Positions 6,637-13,038 of a stretch of 13,038 bases of DNA are shown here, in pieces. The notes under the pieces were generated by a model. It saw only the letters and a program-made list of their open reading frames with translations, was not told the origin of the DNA and ran no database searches. Each line of letters opens with the position of its first letter. Positions within the stretch are counted from its first letter, which is position 1. The stretch comes from Ktedonobacter sp. Its GTDB lineage: Bacteria > Chloroflexota > Ktedonobacteria > Ktedonobacterales > Ktedonobacteraceae. The position numbers and the translations under genes are program-made. Location of the stretch: assembly GCA_003450555.1 (NCBI GenBank), contig DMFQ01000053.1, positions 1 through 13,038 on the forward strand. The letters are read 5' to 3'.

Positions 6637-6993
6637 ATGAGACGGATACCAACTGGAGTAGTCATCTGGAGCCTCAAACGATACACCAGAAACGAGAACT
6701 TGTGGGATCGTGTCTGCTCTAGATGCAAGCAGTCGACCCCTGTCTTTGAGTATGAACATAGTGATGAACAAGAACGGTCCGTCTTTAACTATCTTTGTGA
6801 GGAATGCGCGCAGAAGAAGCTTGCCGAGTGGCTTCAAAGCGCTGAGAGCCCCGATTATGTGCATCTTGGCTATCAGACTGACTTTGACATCGCAACCGTC
6901 TTCTATGAACAAAAAAATGATGGGGAAACCTTGCTAGTGACCCGCTGGAGCGCAGAACAACGGCGACGGAGGCTACAAGGTAACGAAGGTTAA
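6637..6993 (+). CDS. hypothetical zinc-ribbon-like protein
   Basis: A 118-residue protein that I do not recognise. Two CxxC pairs (C27-C30 and C54-C57) are spaced like a zinc ribbon or treble-clef finger, separated by an acidic segment. The C-terminal half is charged and ends in an Arg-rich stretch (WSAEQRRRR). There is no signal peptide or membrane segment, so it should be cytoplasmic. An in-frame stop lies two codons before the ATG, so the gene cannot begin earlier; the ribosome site (GAGAAAGAG) is only fair. It stands alone, diverges from the XRE operon and ends 50 bp from the convergent DoxX-Rieske gene. A nucleic-acid or protein-binding role is possible, but nothing in the context tells which. 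A long minus-strand ORF over the same area looks like a shadow. Confidence 0.6.
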   Translation: MRRIPTGVVIWSLKRYTRNENLWDRVCSRCKQSTPVFEYEHSDEQERSVFNYLCEECAQKKLAEWLQSAESPDYVHLGYQTDFDIATVFYEQKNDGETLLVTRWSAEQRRRRLQGNEG

Positions 6994-7043
6994 AAGCCAA
7001 TGGGCTGCATGATCAAACCTGTAAGTGTCTGCAATGAAACGCT

Positions 7044-8201
7044 TTATTGACTCGCTGTAATCGCCCCGCTCGCTCCATCTACATGAATAGGAACAACTGC
7101 CAGCGGGGTGTTGGCTGGCCCCTGTACAACAGCCGCTGCCTTAGCCGGATCAAATGTCGCCCCGTGACAGGGACAGACCAGCATTTGACTACTGGGATCG
7201 TAATCCACTGGACAGCCTGCGTGAGTACAAGTCGCGTCATACGCCACAAACTTTCCATCATTGAGCCGCACCAATATCCCAGGATCACCATTTGAGGCAA
7301 TCGTAAAATTCACCGCACTATTATTCTGTACCGCGTTCGCCTGCGCTATCGGAGAGGCTGTCACCGCTGGCGTTCCGCTGCTGGTTGCACCGCTGGTCGG
7401 GGTCGCCGTTGCATTACTCACACCACTGTCATTACCGCCTTGTACACCGCTGCTAGAATCACCTGCCGGGAAAAGACGGAGCACGTTCCACAGCCATGTC
7501 AGACCAAGGATACCCACGCCCCCTGTCAGCGCGCCCAGTAAAAAATTCCGCCGCGAATTTCTTGTTTGTTGTGCCATAGCATATCTGCGCTGCTGTTGTG
7601 CCGGACGTTTATTACCAGGTCTGGGACTGTTCTTCCCCTGGGAAGAATCATCCGTGAGAGAAGCGGGTTGCGGTGCCTCTCTCACTCCAAGCAAGAAGCT
7701 TATCAGCGGAGCCAGCGTCTTTTGCTCTCGCGGTGAGAGCACGTGCTGCACGAGAAGAGCGTCCAGCGCGGGAAGACCCGTGTGTAGCGGACCCGCGAGT
7801 AGTAGAGTAAGCCAGCAGAAAACAAAGACAATATCGGACCCGTAAAAGTATGGGTACACATGCCATGTAGCCGAGAGGAAAAACATCAGGCTGATCAGCA
7901 AGCCAAAGCAGGCCGCGAGCCGAAAGAGTAGTCCAAGTATCGTGCCGATACCAATCGCCATCTCTCCGTAGGCGACGAGCGCACCGAATAAAGTGGCGTG
8001 AGGCACAGCCACCTGAACCAGGAAGCTATGGAGGGGTGAGCCTGTCGCGAATGCCGCAATCTGTCTCCCAACGTATCCTCGGGCCACTGGATTGAAGAAC
8101 TGGGGATCGCTTATCTTTTGTAGCCCGGCATAAATAAAGGTAATACCGAGAAATAAACGGAGCGGTAATAGAATCCATCTTGACATCTGGCTTGTTGACA
8201 T
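7044..8201 (-). CDS. DoxX-family membrane protein fused to a Tat-type Rieske [2Fe-2S] domain
   Basis: A 385-residue two-part protein. Residues 8-155 are a DoxX/DoxD-like membrane domain with about four helices (10-28, 62-90, 92-112, 123-140). After a basic linker, residues 209-240 read like a complete twin-arginine signal: Met, then SRRNFLLGA and a hydrophobic stretch. A Ser/Thr/Gly-rich spacer (245-295) leads to a Rieske domain with both motifs intact: C325-T-H327-A-G-C330 and C343-P-C345-H346-G. C325, H327, C343 and H346 should ligate the cluster; C330 and C345 should form the disulfide. DoxX-type proteins occur in thiosulfate:quinone oxidoreductase and other redox systems, so a membrane electron-transfer role with the Rieske domain outside is likely, but the substrate is unknown. 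Met209 suggests descent from two adjacent genes. Its codon has no ribosome site, so a single polypeptide is expected. Confidence 0.88.
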   Translation of the reverse strand: MSTSQMSRWILLPLRLFLGITFIYAGLQKISDPQFFNPVARGYVGRQIAAFATGSPLHSFLVQVAVPHATLFGALVAYGEMAIGIGTILGLLFRLAACFGLLISLMFFLSATWHVYPYFYGSDIVFVFCWLTLLLAGPLHTGLPALDALLVQHVLSPREQKTLAPLISFLLGVREAPQPASLTDDSSQGKNSPRPGNKRPAQQQRRYAMAQQTRNSRRNFLLGALTGGVGILGLTWLWNVLRLFPAGDSSSGVQGGNDSGVSNATATPTSGATSSGTPAVTASPIAQANAVQNNSAVNFTIASNGDPGILVRLNDGKFVAYDATCTHAGCPVDYDPSSQMLVCPCHGATFDPAKAAAVVQGPANTPLAVVPIHVDGASGAITASQ

Positions 8202-8218
8202 AACATTTATTTGTGAAA

Positions 8219-8257
8219 CCTCCCACCTGTGGTGGAAAGGAGGCTACTCTCTCCTTT
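8219..8257 (-). promoter_or_regulatory. leader of the DoxX-Rieske gene with two competing hairpins
   Basis: On the minus strand, AAAGGAG and CTCCTTT (8236-8257) form a perfect 7-bp stem with an 8-nt loop. Overlapping it, CCTCC/CCACC pair with GGTGG/GGAGG (8219-8243) around a 3-nt loop. The two share 8236-8243 and cannot form together. The second contains the GGGAGG that is the only good ribosome site before the DoxX start. This is a possible translational switch; on the plus strand the first stem is followed by a T-run and could instead be a rightward terminator. Confidence 0.4.
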
Positions 8258-8374
8258 TTTCAGATACATGTGCGGAGCTGACCGGGCAGTTATACAACTA
8301 TCCATACTGTATCAGGTATTTATCAGTAAACCTTCAAAAAAGTGTAAAAAAAATGTAAGTTCAAATGCTCACAG

Positions 8375-8434
8375 CATAGAAGGGAGGTTGCCCATAGGAC
8401 ACTTGAGTATGTCCTGAGCAACCTCCCTTCTATG
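8375..8434 (-). terminator. long hairpin after the penicillin-acylase gene
   Basis: A perfect 17-bp inverted repeat (8375-8391 with 8418-8434, sequence CATAGAAGGGAGGTTGC and its complement) encloses a second 6-bp stem (AGGACA/TGTCCT, 8396-8415). It sits 3 bp beyond the acylase stop. Reading left, the first T-run (eight T) comes only about 20 nt after the stem, so it may mark transcription end or protect the mRNA 3' end rather than act as a textbook terminator. Confidence 0.5.
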
Positions 8435-8437
8435 ACC

Positions 8438-10927
8438 CTATTTCTCTGGCATCAATTTCAACGTACCTTCGGCGTTTTCCTCAATCATGCTTCGTTCAAA
8501 AAGCATGGGATGATGTTCTACCTTCAGCCACGGTTTGATAAAGTCTGCATAGTGCTTGCTGCCAACGTGACCCGACTGTCCCGGAGCATGGCCCGAGAGC
8601 GAGGCTTTCAAATCTGCCAGGTTCACAATCTGTCTATAAGATGGTACGACTACTACAACCTCTGGCTGGTTATGCAGCGAGGCCCCCATATTCACGGTAT
8701 CGATATCACCACCTACCGGAAACGGTCCGCGATTGAAAACCTTCTCGAGCGCTTTGATCGCTCCCAGTGGATGGTTATACGTCATGGTGTGTATTTTGCC
8801 ATACTGCCAGCGTGTAATGTCGTCGCCCAGTTTTTCGCGCAGTTCTTCGATTGCAGCTGTGAAAGCAGCGGCCAGCGCACTGTCCCATGATCTGGGACCG
8901 TTGGGTATCGCTGAGTCTGCGAACCAACTATCGTCATGCTCATGTAACAAGCGGATCAACAGCGGTTTACTGCGACTGGCATACCCGTTCGTCAAGGAAA
9001 GAATGGTGGCTCCTCTACCCAGGTAGTCGTGAATGATTGTCTCGTCGCCGCCGAACATAGCCCCGAAGACGATCCCTTGCAGCTTATTGAGAAATGTCGC
9101 GTAGATAGCCGCTGCCACATTGTCAGATGCGAGCATGTAGTTCCAGGAGCCTAAGACGTCTAGCGCTGCTTTTTCCAGCGGGGCATCACTGCGAATACTC
9201 AGCATATGCGGGACAATCTCAACGGCCGGGAGCGCGTACTGATCACCTTGAATCGCCACCATATCTTCCGGTGCCAGCTTGCCTTTGCTGGTGAGCAGAT
9301 CGCGAATACGTTGCGCGCGGTAGCCATTCAGCCACTCGTTCGTAATGTAGTAGGGATAACTATCGTCCACCACGCGGTTATTTGCCGTGATAATGAAATG
9401 CTGCTCCGGGTTATAGATTTGCGGCAGTTCCTCAAAGGAAATGAAACCTGTCCACTCATACTCGCCCGTCCAGCCCGGGGAGGGCAGCAGGTTTTGTCCC
9501 CTCGCGCGAATAGGAATCGCCCCTGCCATCACATAGCCAATGTTGCCCTCTGTATCCCCATAAACCATATTCTGTGGCGGCACATCCCAGTCTCGCAGCG
9601 CATCTTTGAACTCTTCCCAGTTCGTGGCACGGTTTAACTTCTCAACGGCTGAAATAATAGTGCATTGCTCCAACCCTGTCCAGCGCAGCGCTAGCGTCAA
9701 CTCTGCCTGCTCCGTCTGTGAGCCATTCTGACCGGCCTTCCTATTCCTGTCGGACTGTGCAGACTGTGAGGATTGTGAAAGGCTCGTGAGAATGGGGCCG
9801 TGGCGTGTAATACGGACTTCCTCGACCAGTGGCGTCTCGCTTCCTCGCACGGTAATCTCTTCGCGAATCACTTGCGCCGCTTCCCACTTCCCCTGGAATT
9901 CATAGTGATAGGGGTTCTGCGGGTCGAATTTCTCGACATACAGGTCTTCAACATCGGAGACAGCATTTGTGATACCCCAGGCGATATGCTGGTTGTGTCC
10001 AATCACCACGCCAGCAGTCCCGGGGAAACTTGCTCCAATCACATCGAGATCTCTAGCAACGAGGTGGCACTCGTACCAGATAGATGGCGCAGCCTGCCCC
10101 AGGTGCGGATCATTGCAGAGAATGGGCGAGCCGGTCGTACTCATTGTGCCATCAACCACCCAGTTGTTGCTTGCGCCCAACATGCCAAATCCACTCAGTT
10201 GTTTCAGTTGTTCATACTGTTCCAGCAAGCCCAGGTTGATGCCCTTGTATTCAACGCCAGGGGGAACAATCAATGGATGCTTGGGATCATACCCTGCCTC
10301 CAGCTTCGCCGCCCGTTTCGCGCCCAGACGAGCGACAATGCGCGCGCGAATGATCTCCGTCTCCCAGTTGCCTCCCAGATTCCAGCCCATCATCTTGGCC
10401 CATTGGATGCTGTCTGCGACCTGCCAGGGGCCAGGCTTGAAACGCAGCAGCATAAATTCGCTGGGGAGATTGTTGCTATTGCGCTCAATGTATGTATTCA
10501 CGCCGCGTGCATACGCTTCCAGCACGCGCCTGCTGTGATCGGGCAGCCGCTTCGCCTCTGCAGCCGCCGCACGGTGCATGCCCAGACGTCGGCAGAAGCG
10601 ATCGGTCTCAATGGCAATATCACCAAAAATCTCCGCCAGGCGGCCCGAGCCTATGCGCCGATTGAATTCCATCTGCCAGAGTCGATCCTGGGCGTGTACA
10701 TAGCCCTGCGCGAAAAACAGGTCATCTTCGTTCCTGGCATAAATATGCGGCACGCCATAGCGGTCAAAAATGATTTCAACCGGTTCGTGCAGTCCTTTTA
10801 AATGAAGATTGCCCTTCTTCTTCGGCAGTGGACGTTGCACAAACACATAATATGCTCCGCCTGCCAATCCAGCCACACCGGCCACGCTTGCCGCTATCGC
10901 CAGCGTTCTTTGCCACCTGAATGTCAT
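8438..10927 (-). CDS. penicillin acylase family protein (Ntn hydrolase, S45)
   Basis: An 829-residue member of the penicillin G acylase / acyl-homoserine-lactone acylase family. An uncleaved anchor or signal segment lies at about 8-30, so it acts at or outside the membrane. Family landmarks in order: RYGVPHIYA (56-64), AQGYVHAQDRLWQM (73-86), GASNNWVV (251-258), whose Ser253 should become the N-terminal nucleophile after self-cleavage, NDPHL (272-276), GDTEGNIGY (457-465) and TANNRV (514-519), with the oxyanion-hole Asn. Length and order are normal for the family. A Ser/Gln/Asn-rich insert at about 382-407 looks like a flexible loop. The substrate (beta-lactam, homoserine lactone or another amide) cannot be told from sequence. 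AGAGGAG lies about 7 nt before the ATG. It appears to be transcribed alone from a promoter near 11089-11118. Confidence 0.93.
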   Translation of the reverse strand: MTFRWQRTLAIAASVAGVAGLAGGAYYVFVQRPLPKKKGNLHLKGLHEPVEIIFDRYGVPHIYARNEDDLFFAQGYVHAQDRLWQMEFNRRIGSGRLAEIFGDIAIETDRFCRRLGMHRAAAAEAKRLPDHSRRVLEAYARGVNTYIERNSNNLPSEFMLLRFKPGPWQVADSIQWAKMMGWNLGGNWETEIIRARIVARLGAKRAAKLEAGYDPKHPLIVPPGVEYKGINLGLLEQYEQLKQLSGFGMLGASNNWVVDGTMSTTGSPILCNDPHLGQAAPSIWYECHLVARDLDVIGASFPGTAGVVIGHNQHIAWGITNAVSDVEDLYVEKFDPQNPYHYEFQGKWEAAQVIREEITVRGSETPLVEEVRITRHGPILTSLSQSSQSAQSDRNRKAGQNGSQTEQAELTLALRWTGLEQCTIISAVEKLNRATNWEEFKDALRDWDVPPQNMVYGDTEGNIGYVMAGAIPIRARGQNLLPSPGWTGEYEWTGFISFEELPQIYNPEQHFIITANNRVVDDSYPYYITNEWLNGYRAQRIRDLLTSKGKLAPEDMVAIQGDQYALPAVEIVPHMLSIRSDAPLEKAALDVLGSWNYMLASDNVAAAIYATFLNKLQGIVFGAMFGGDETIIHDYLGRGATILSLTNGYASRSKPLLIRLLHEHDDSWFADSAIPNGPRSWDSALAAAFTAAIEELREKLGDDITRWQYGKIHTMTYNHPLGAIKALEKVFNRGPFPVGGDIDTVNMGASLHNQPEVVVVVPSYRQIVNLADLKASLSGHAPGQSGHVGSKHYADFIKPWLKVEHHPMLFERSMIEENAEGTLKLMPEK

Positions 10928-11012
10928 CGCTTCTCTCCTCTTGTCATAGGGAGTATTGTCCTATCAGAGATATGTAGGACCGCCATGTGCTCAATTTTCA
11001 CTGATATCGGGC

Positions 11013-11047
11013 TAGGAAGCCCCGTCCATTCATGGCGGGGAGGAATA
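11013..11047 (+). mobile_element. orphan IS200/IS605-like right-end hairpin
   Basis: On the plus strand GGGCTA and TAGCCC flank a hairpin in which CCCCGTC pairs with GGCGGGG (one G-T pair) around a 7-nt loop, preceded by GGAAG and followed by AGGAA. This resembles the conserved right ends of many IS200/IS605 elements, which also form the 3' part of the omega (reRNA) guide scaffold of TnpB. No TnpA or TnpB gene or clear remnant lies beside it, so this would be a relic or MITE-like copy. The match is from memory of the family and needs a search. Confidence 0.4.
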
Positions 11048-11088
11048 GCCCGCCGCAGCGGTGAAAAACCATCCATTTGACAATTGCC

Positions 11089-11118
11089 AGTATAGCAGAA
11101 ATGCAGAACACGAGCCAA
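11089..11118 (-). promoter_or_regulatory. promoter of the penicillin-acylase gene
   Basis: On the minus strand TTGGCT (11113-11118), an 18-bp spacer and TATACT (11089-11094), with TGC before the -10, form an extended -10 promoter. The transcript would start near 11083 and carry a leader of about 155 nt containing the complement of the IS605-like hairpin. The -35 lies inside the inverted repeat that follows cysS. Confidence 0.5.
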
Positions 11119-11156
11119 CTGCACAATACCCGTATGCCTGTTGACTCATGTTCTGC
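11103..11156 (-). terminator. 17-bp inverted repeat downstream of cysS
   Basis: GCAGAACATGAGTCAAC (read on the minus strand from 11156) pairs with 11103-11119 at 15 of 17 positions; the two exceptions are G-U pairs in the minus-strand RNA, so the cysS transcript could form a full 17-bp stem with a 20-nt loop, 19 bp after the stop. It is followed by CATTTCTGC rather than a strong U-run, so it is a weak or processing-type terminator. Confidence 0.5.
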
Positions 11157-11175
11157 TTGATACTTCAGCCTCGTG

Positions 11176-12612
11176 CTAAACCAGCTCCGTCCCCTTTGGC
11201 GTATCCCTTACCTCGTAGCCCTGCGTTTTCAGCAGATCGCGTATCTCGTCAGAGCGTTTCCAGTCGCGTGCCGCGCGCGCCTCGTCGCGCTGCTTCACTA
11301 ACGCCAGCACTTCATCGCTTACCGTGCGCGGAGCTTTCGCCTCGACGGTATCGAGCCGCAGGCCCAGCACCCGGTCAAAATCGAGAATCAGGCGCCACCG
11401 TTCCGCGGCGTCAATGGTGTTGTCGCGTGCGACTTCACGTGTGATGCTGAGCGCCGTCGGCAGATCCAGGTCATCATTGATCGCCGTGTGGAACGCGTCC
11501 CGCACCTGTGACGCCTTCTCAGACCACAGATCTATTTGTTTGCCATTGGATAGCTCAGGAACGGGCAGCGCGGCAAGGTCATCCCTCAAGTTATTCAATC
11601 CATTCTGTGCCGCCGTGATGGACTCATCGGTGAAGTTCAACTTCGACCGGTAATGTGCCGTCAACAGCAGGTAGCGATAGGCCATCGGATCGATGCCGCG
11701 CTCTTTGAGCGTGCTGACCAGGATGACATTGCCTTTCGAACGCGACATTTTGAGGCTGCCGAAGATCAAGAATTCGTTGTGTATCCAGACCTGCACCGGC
11801 TCTTTTCCGCTCACACCATAGCTCTGCGCAATCTCATCCTCGTGGTGTGGAAACCGTAAATCGATACCACCCGTGTGTATATCGAATTGCTCGCCCAGGT
11901 ACCTGGTCGACATAGCGGAGCACTCGATATGCCAGCCAGGGAAGCCAGTTCCCCACGGACTCTCCCAGTTCATCTGGCGGTTCTCGTCGCCATGTTTCCA
12001 CAGCGCGAAATCCTCGGGCGCATCTTTATCCTCGGCAACCTCCATTTGCTGCCGTCCATGTCCACCCTCCCGTAGATTCTCAACCGTGTTGCCCGACAGT
12101 TCTCCATAGTTGGGGAAACGACTGACATCGTAATAAACGTTACCATTTGCTACATATGCCAATCTCTTCTCGACCAACTTCTCCGTCATGGCTTGCATCT
12201 CCGGGATATGCTCGGTAGCCTTAGGATTGATCTGCGGCGGCAGAATGTTCAGCTCGTCAGAGTCCTTGAGGTATTTCTGCGTATAGTAATCCGCTATTTC
12301 ATACGCGGAGCGACCCGTCGTTCGCGCCTCATTTTCTAACTTGTCTTCGCCTGTCTCCACATCATCATTCTGCAAGTGTCCAACATCGGTAATGTTCCGC
12401 ACCAGTAAAACATCGTAGCCATTGTATTCAAGCATACGTCGTAGCCAGTCTGGCGTCATGAAAGCGCGGAAATTGCCAATGTGAATATCCCGGTAAACCG
12501 TGGGGCCGCAGCTATAAATGTCCACGTGCGGTGGATGAAGCGGCGTAAACAGACCTTTACTTCTGCTCAAGGTATTATACAGGTAAACAGGTTTCGTCGA
12601 AATCGTTGTCAT
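11176..12612 (-). CDS. cysS: cysteinyl-tRNA synthetase
   Basis: Joins cysteine to tRNA-Cys in the cytoplasm. I start at the ATG at 12610-12612 (478 aa), which has GAGGAG 8 nt upstream; an in-frame GTG two codons earlier is only 2 nt from that site. The class Ia fold is clear: the HIGH motif appears as HIGN (44-47) after YSCGPTVY, and KMSKS as KMSRS (288-292). Zinc ligands match the E. coli enzyme: C35, C231 (GWHIECSAMS), H256 and E260 (FPHHEDEIAQS). The C-terminal anticodon-binding part (about 350-478) is complete, ending RDLLKTQGYEVRDTPKGTELV-like. Length is normal. The leader of roughly 360 nt carries no recognisable T-box. The gene appears monocistronic, ended by a 17-bp inverted repeat that overlaps the next promoter. 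Confidence 0.97.
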   Translation of the reverse strand: MTTISTKPVYLYNTLSRSKGLFTPLHPPHVDIYSCGPTVYRDIHIGNFRAFMTPDWLRRMLEYNGYDVLLVRNITDVGHLQNDDVETGEDKLENEARTTGRSAYEIADYYTQKYLKDSDELNILPPQINPKATEHIPEMQAMTEKLVEKRLAYVANGNVYYDVSRFPNYGELSGNTVENLREGGHGRQQMEVAEDKDAPEDFALWKHGDENRQMNWESPWGTGFPGWHIECSAMSTRYLGEQFDIHTGGIDLRFPHHEDEIAQSYGVSGKEPVQVWIHNEFLIFGSLKMSRSKGNVILVSTLKERGIDPMAYRYLLLTAHYRSKLNFTDESITAAQNGLNNLRDDLAALPVPELSNGKQIDLWSEKASQVRDAFHTAINDDLDLPTALSITREVARDNTIDAAERWRLILDFDRVLGLRLDTVEAKAPRTVSDEVLALVKQRDEARAARDWKRSDEIRDLLKTQGYEVRDTPKGTELV

Positions 12613-12639
12613 GAGCACATCTCCTCTATCTTCATAATC

Positions 12640-12695
12640 GGTGCAGGACCATGTCCCTTACCCTTATCATTGGTGCAGGATCATCATGTCCCTTA
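12640..12695. repeat. direct repeat in the cysS leader
   Basis: GGTGCAGGACCATGTCCCTT (12640-12659) recurs as GGTGCAGGA then TCATCATGTCCCTTA (12672-12695), differing by a 3-nt insertion and one substitution, with a period of 32 bp. Each unit contains a small self-complementary core around GGAC-ATG-GTCC. A GGGAA-GA-TTCCC inverted repeat (minus strand) follows at about 12708-12719. These may be members of a dispersed repeat family; the function is unknown. Confidence 0.5.
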
Positions 12696-13038
12696 TCAGG
12701 AGGACGGGAATCTTCCCAGTTTCTTCCCTTCTTAAACACCATATGTGTGTAGGCGCCATTGAGCGCAAAAAAATCTTGAGAGCTCAGACAGGGGACGTGC
12801 AGGGGGTATATGTTTCTATCAGTAGTCTTTGGTCGAATGCACGCCAATACGTTCACAGAGGGCTGAGCTACCCACATTTCCTCTGCAAACGCTGGGACAG
12901 GTGCAGTAGTGCGTTCTATAGTGCTTCACAATCAATCTTCTCCAACAATGCTCAGGCTTGCTTGCAACATTTCTTCTATCAAGTATACCATAGAGTGTGC
13001 CTATTTTGTAGGGGCGCACTTCATGTGGGTGTATGAAT
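12696..13038. other. gene-free stretch upstream of cysS
   Basis: No coding region is convincing; the overlapping ORFs on both strands look like chance frames with no ribosome sites. On the minus strand TATACT (12982-12987) preceded by TGG forms an extended -10, with only a weak -35 (TACAAA, 13005-13010); it may be the cysS promoter, giving a leader of about 360 nt. I looked for a T-box (a TGGTACCGCG-like element) and saw none. Confidence 0.35.

Noticed and set aside
6418..6912. 164-residue minus-strand ORF over the zinc-ribbon gene and its leader
   Set aside because: It runs antisense to a better coding frame, has no ribosome site, and its translation shows no recognisable domain.
7575..7577. 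Internal start at Met209 giving a separate Rieske protein
   Set aside because: No ribosome-binding sequence precedes it and the upstream DoxX frame is continuous.
9800..10801. 333-residue plus-strand ORF inside the acylase gene
   Set aside because: It is the antisense shadow of a clearly coding, domain-matched gene.
12830..12880. tRNA-like GGGTAGCTCAG stretch on the minus strand
   Set aside because: Only the D-arm-like string is present; no T-arm, anticodon stem or acceptor pairing follows.
12613..12975. T-box riboswitch before cysS
   Set aside because: No T-box sequence, antiterminator or terminator with U-run was found in the leader.
12641..13036. Overlapping ORFs of 131 (plus) and 81 (minus) residues upstream of cysS
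   Set aside because: No ribosome sites and no domains are seen, and part of each reads through a direct repeat.

Overview
The window looks like a stretch of chromosome from a filamentous, Ktedonobacter-like member of the Chloroflexota. This is an inference from gene content: a response regulator carrying DUF4388 and roadblock domains, a DoxX-Rieske fusion, a large penicillin-acylase-family protein, and intergenic regions rich in hairpins and REP-like repeats. No rRNA, tRNA or CRISPR array is visible, and taxonomy was not tested by a search.

Layout. Positions 1-400 hold a REP-like palindromic repeat and a good promoter reading right. A rightward unit follows: a three-part response regulator (401-2236) and, 16 bases on, an unlisted 43-residue single-pass membrane protein (2253-2384). 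Facing it is a leftward four-gene cluster, read from 6332 down to 2373: an XRE-type repressor, an NfeD/YuaF-like membrane protein with a histidine-rich loop, a flotillin, and a PspA/IM30 protein. The two units collide tail to tail with a 12-base overlap. The cluster's promoter (TTGACA, 17 bp, TATATT) carries two related 15-bp operator-like palindromes, suggesting that the XRE protein controls its own operon. NfeD, flotillin and PspA are all known membrane-integrity or microdomain proteins, so this is probably a self-regulated envelope-stress operon.

Positions 6393-6636 are a non-coding leader before a small rightward zinc-ribbon-like protein of unknown function (6637-6993). It converges on a leftward DoxX-Tat-Rieske fusion (7044-8201), a probable membrane redox protein, whose leader can fold into two competing hairpins, one of which hides the ribosome binding site. 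Next come, all leftward, a penicillin-acylase-family Ntn hydrolase (8438-10927) and cysteinyl-tRNA synthetase (11176-12612). Their flanks hold two long hairpins with 17-bp arms, a hairpin resembling the right end of an IS200/IS605 element with no transposase or TnpB gene beside it, and duplicated sequence in the cysS leader.

The most promising parts for new biology are the XRE-NfeD-flotillin-PspA operon with its twin operators and His-rich loop, the small membrane protein facing it, the DoxX-Tat-Rieske fusion with its switch-like leader, and the orphan IS605-like end.
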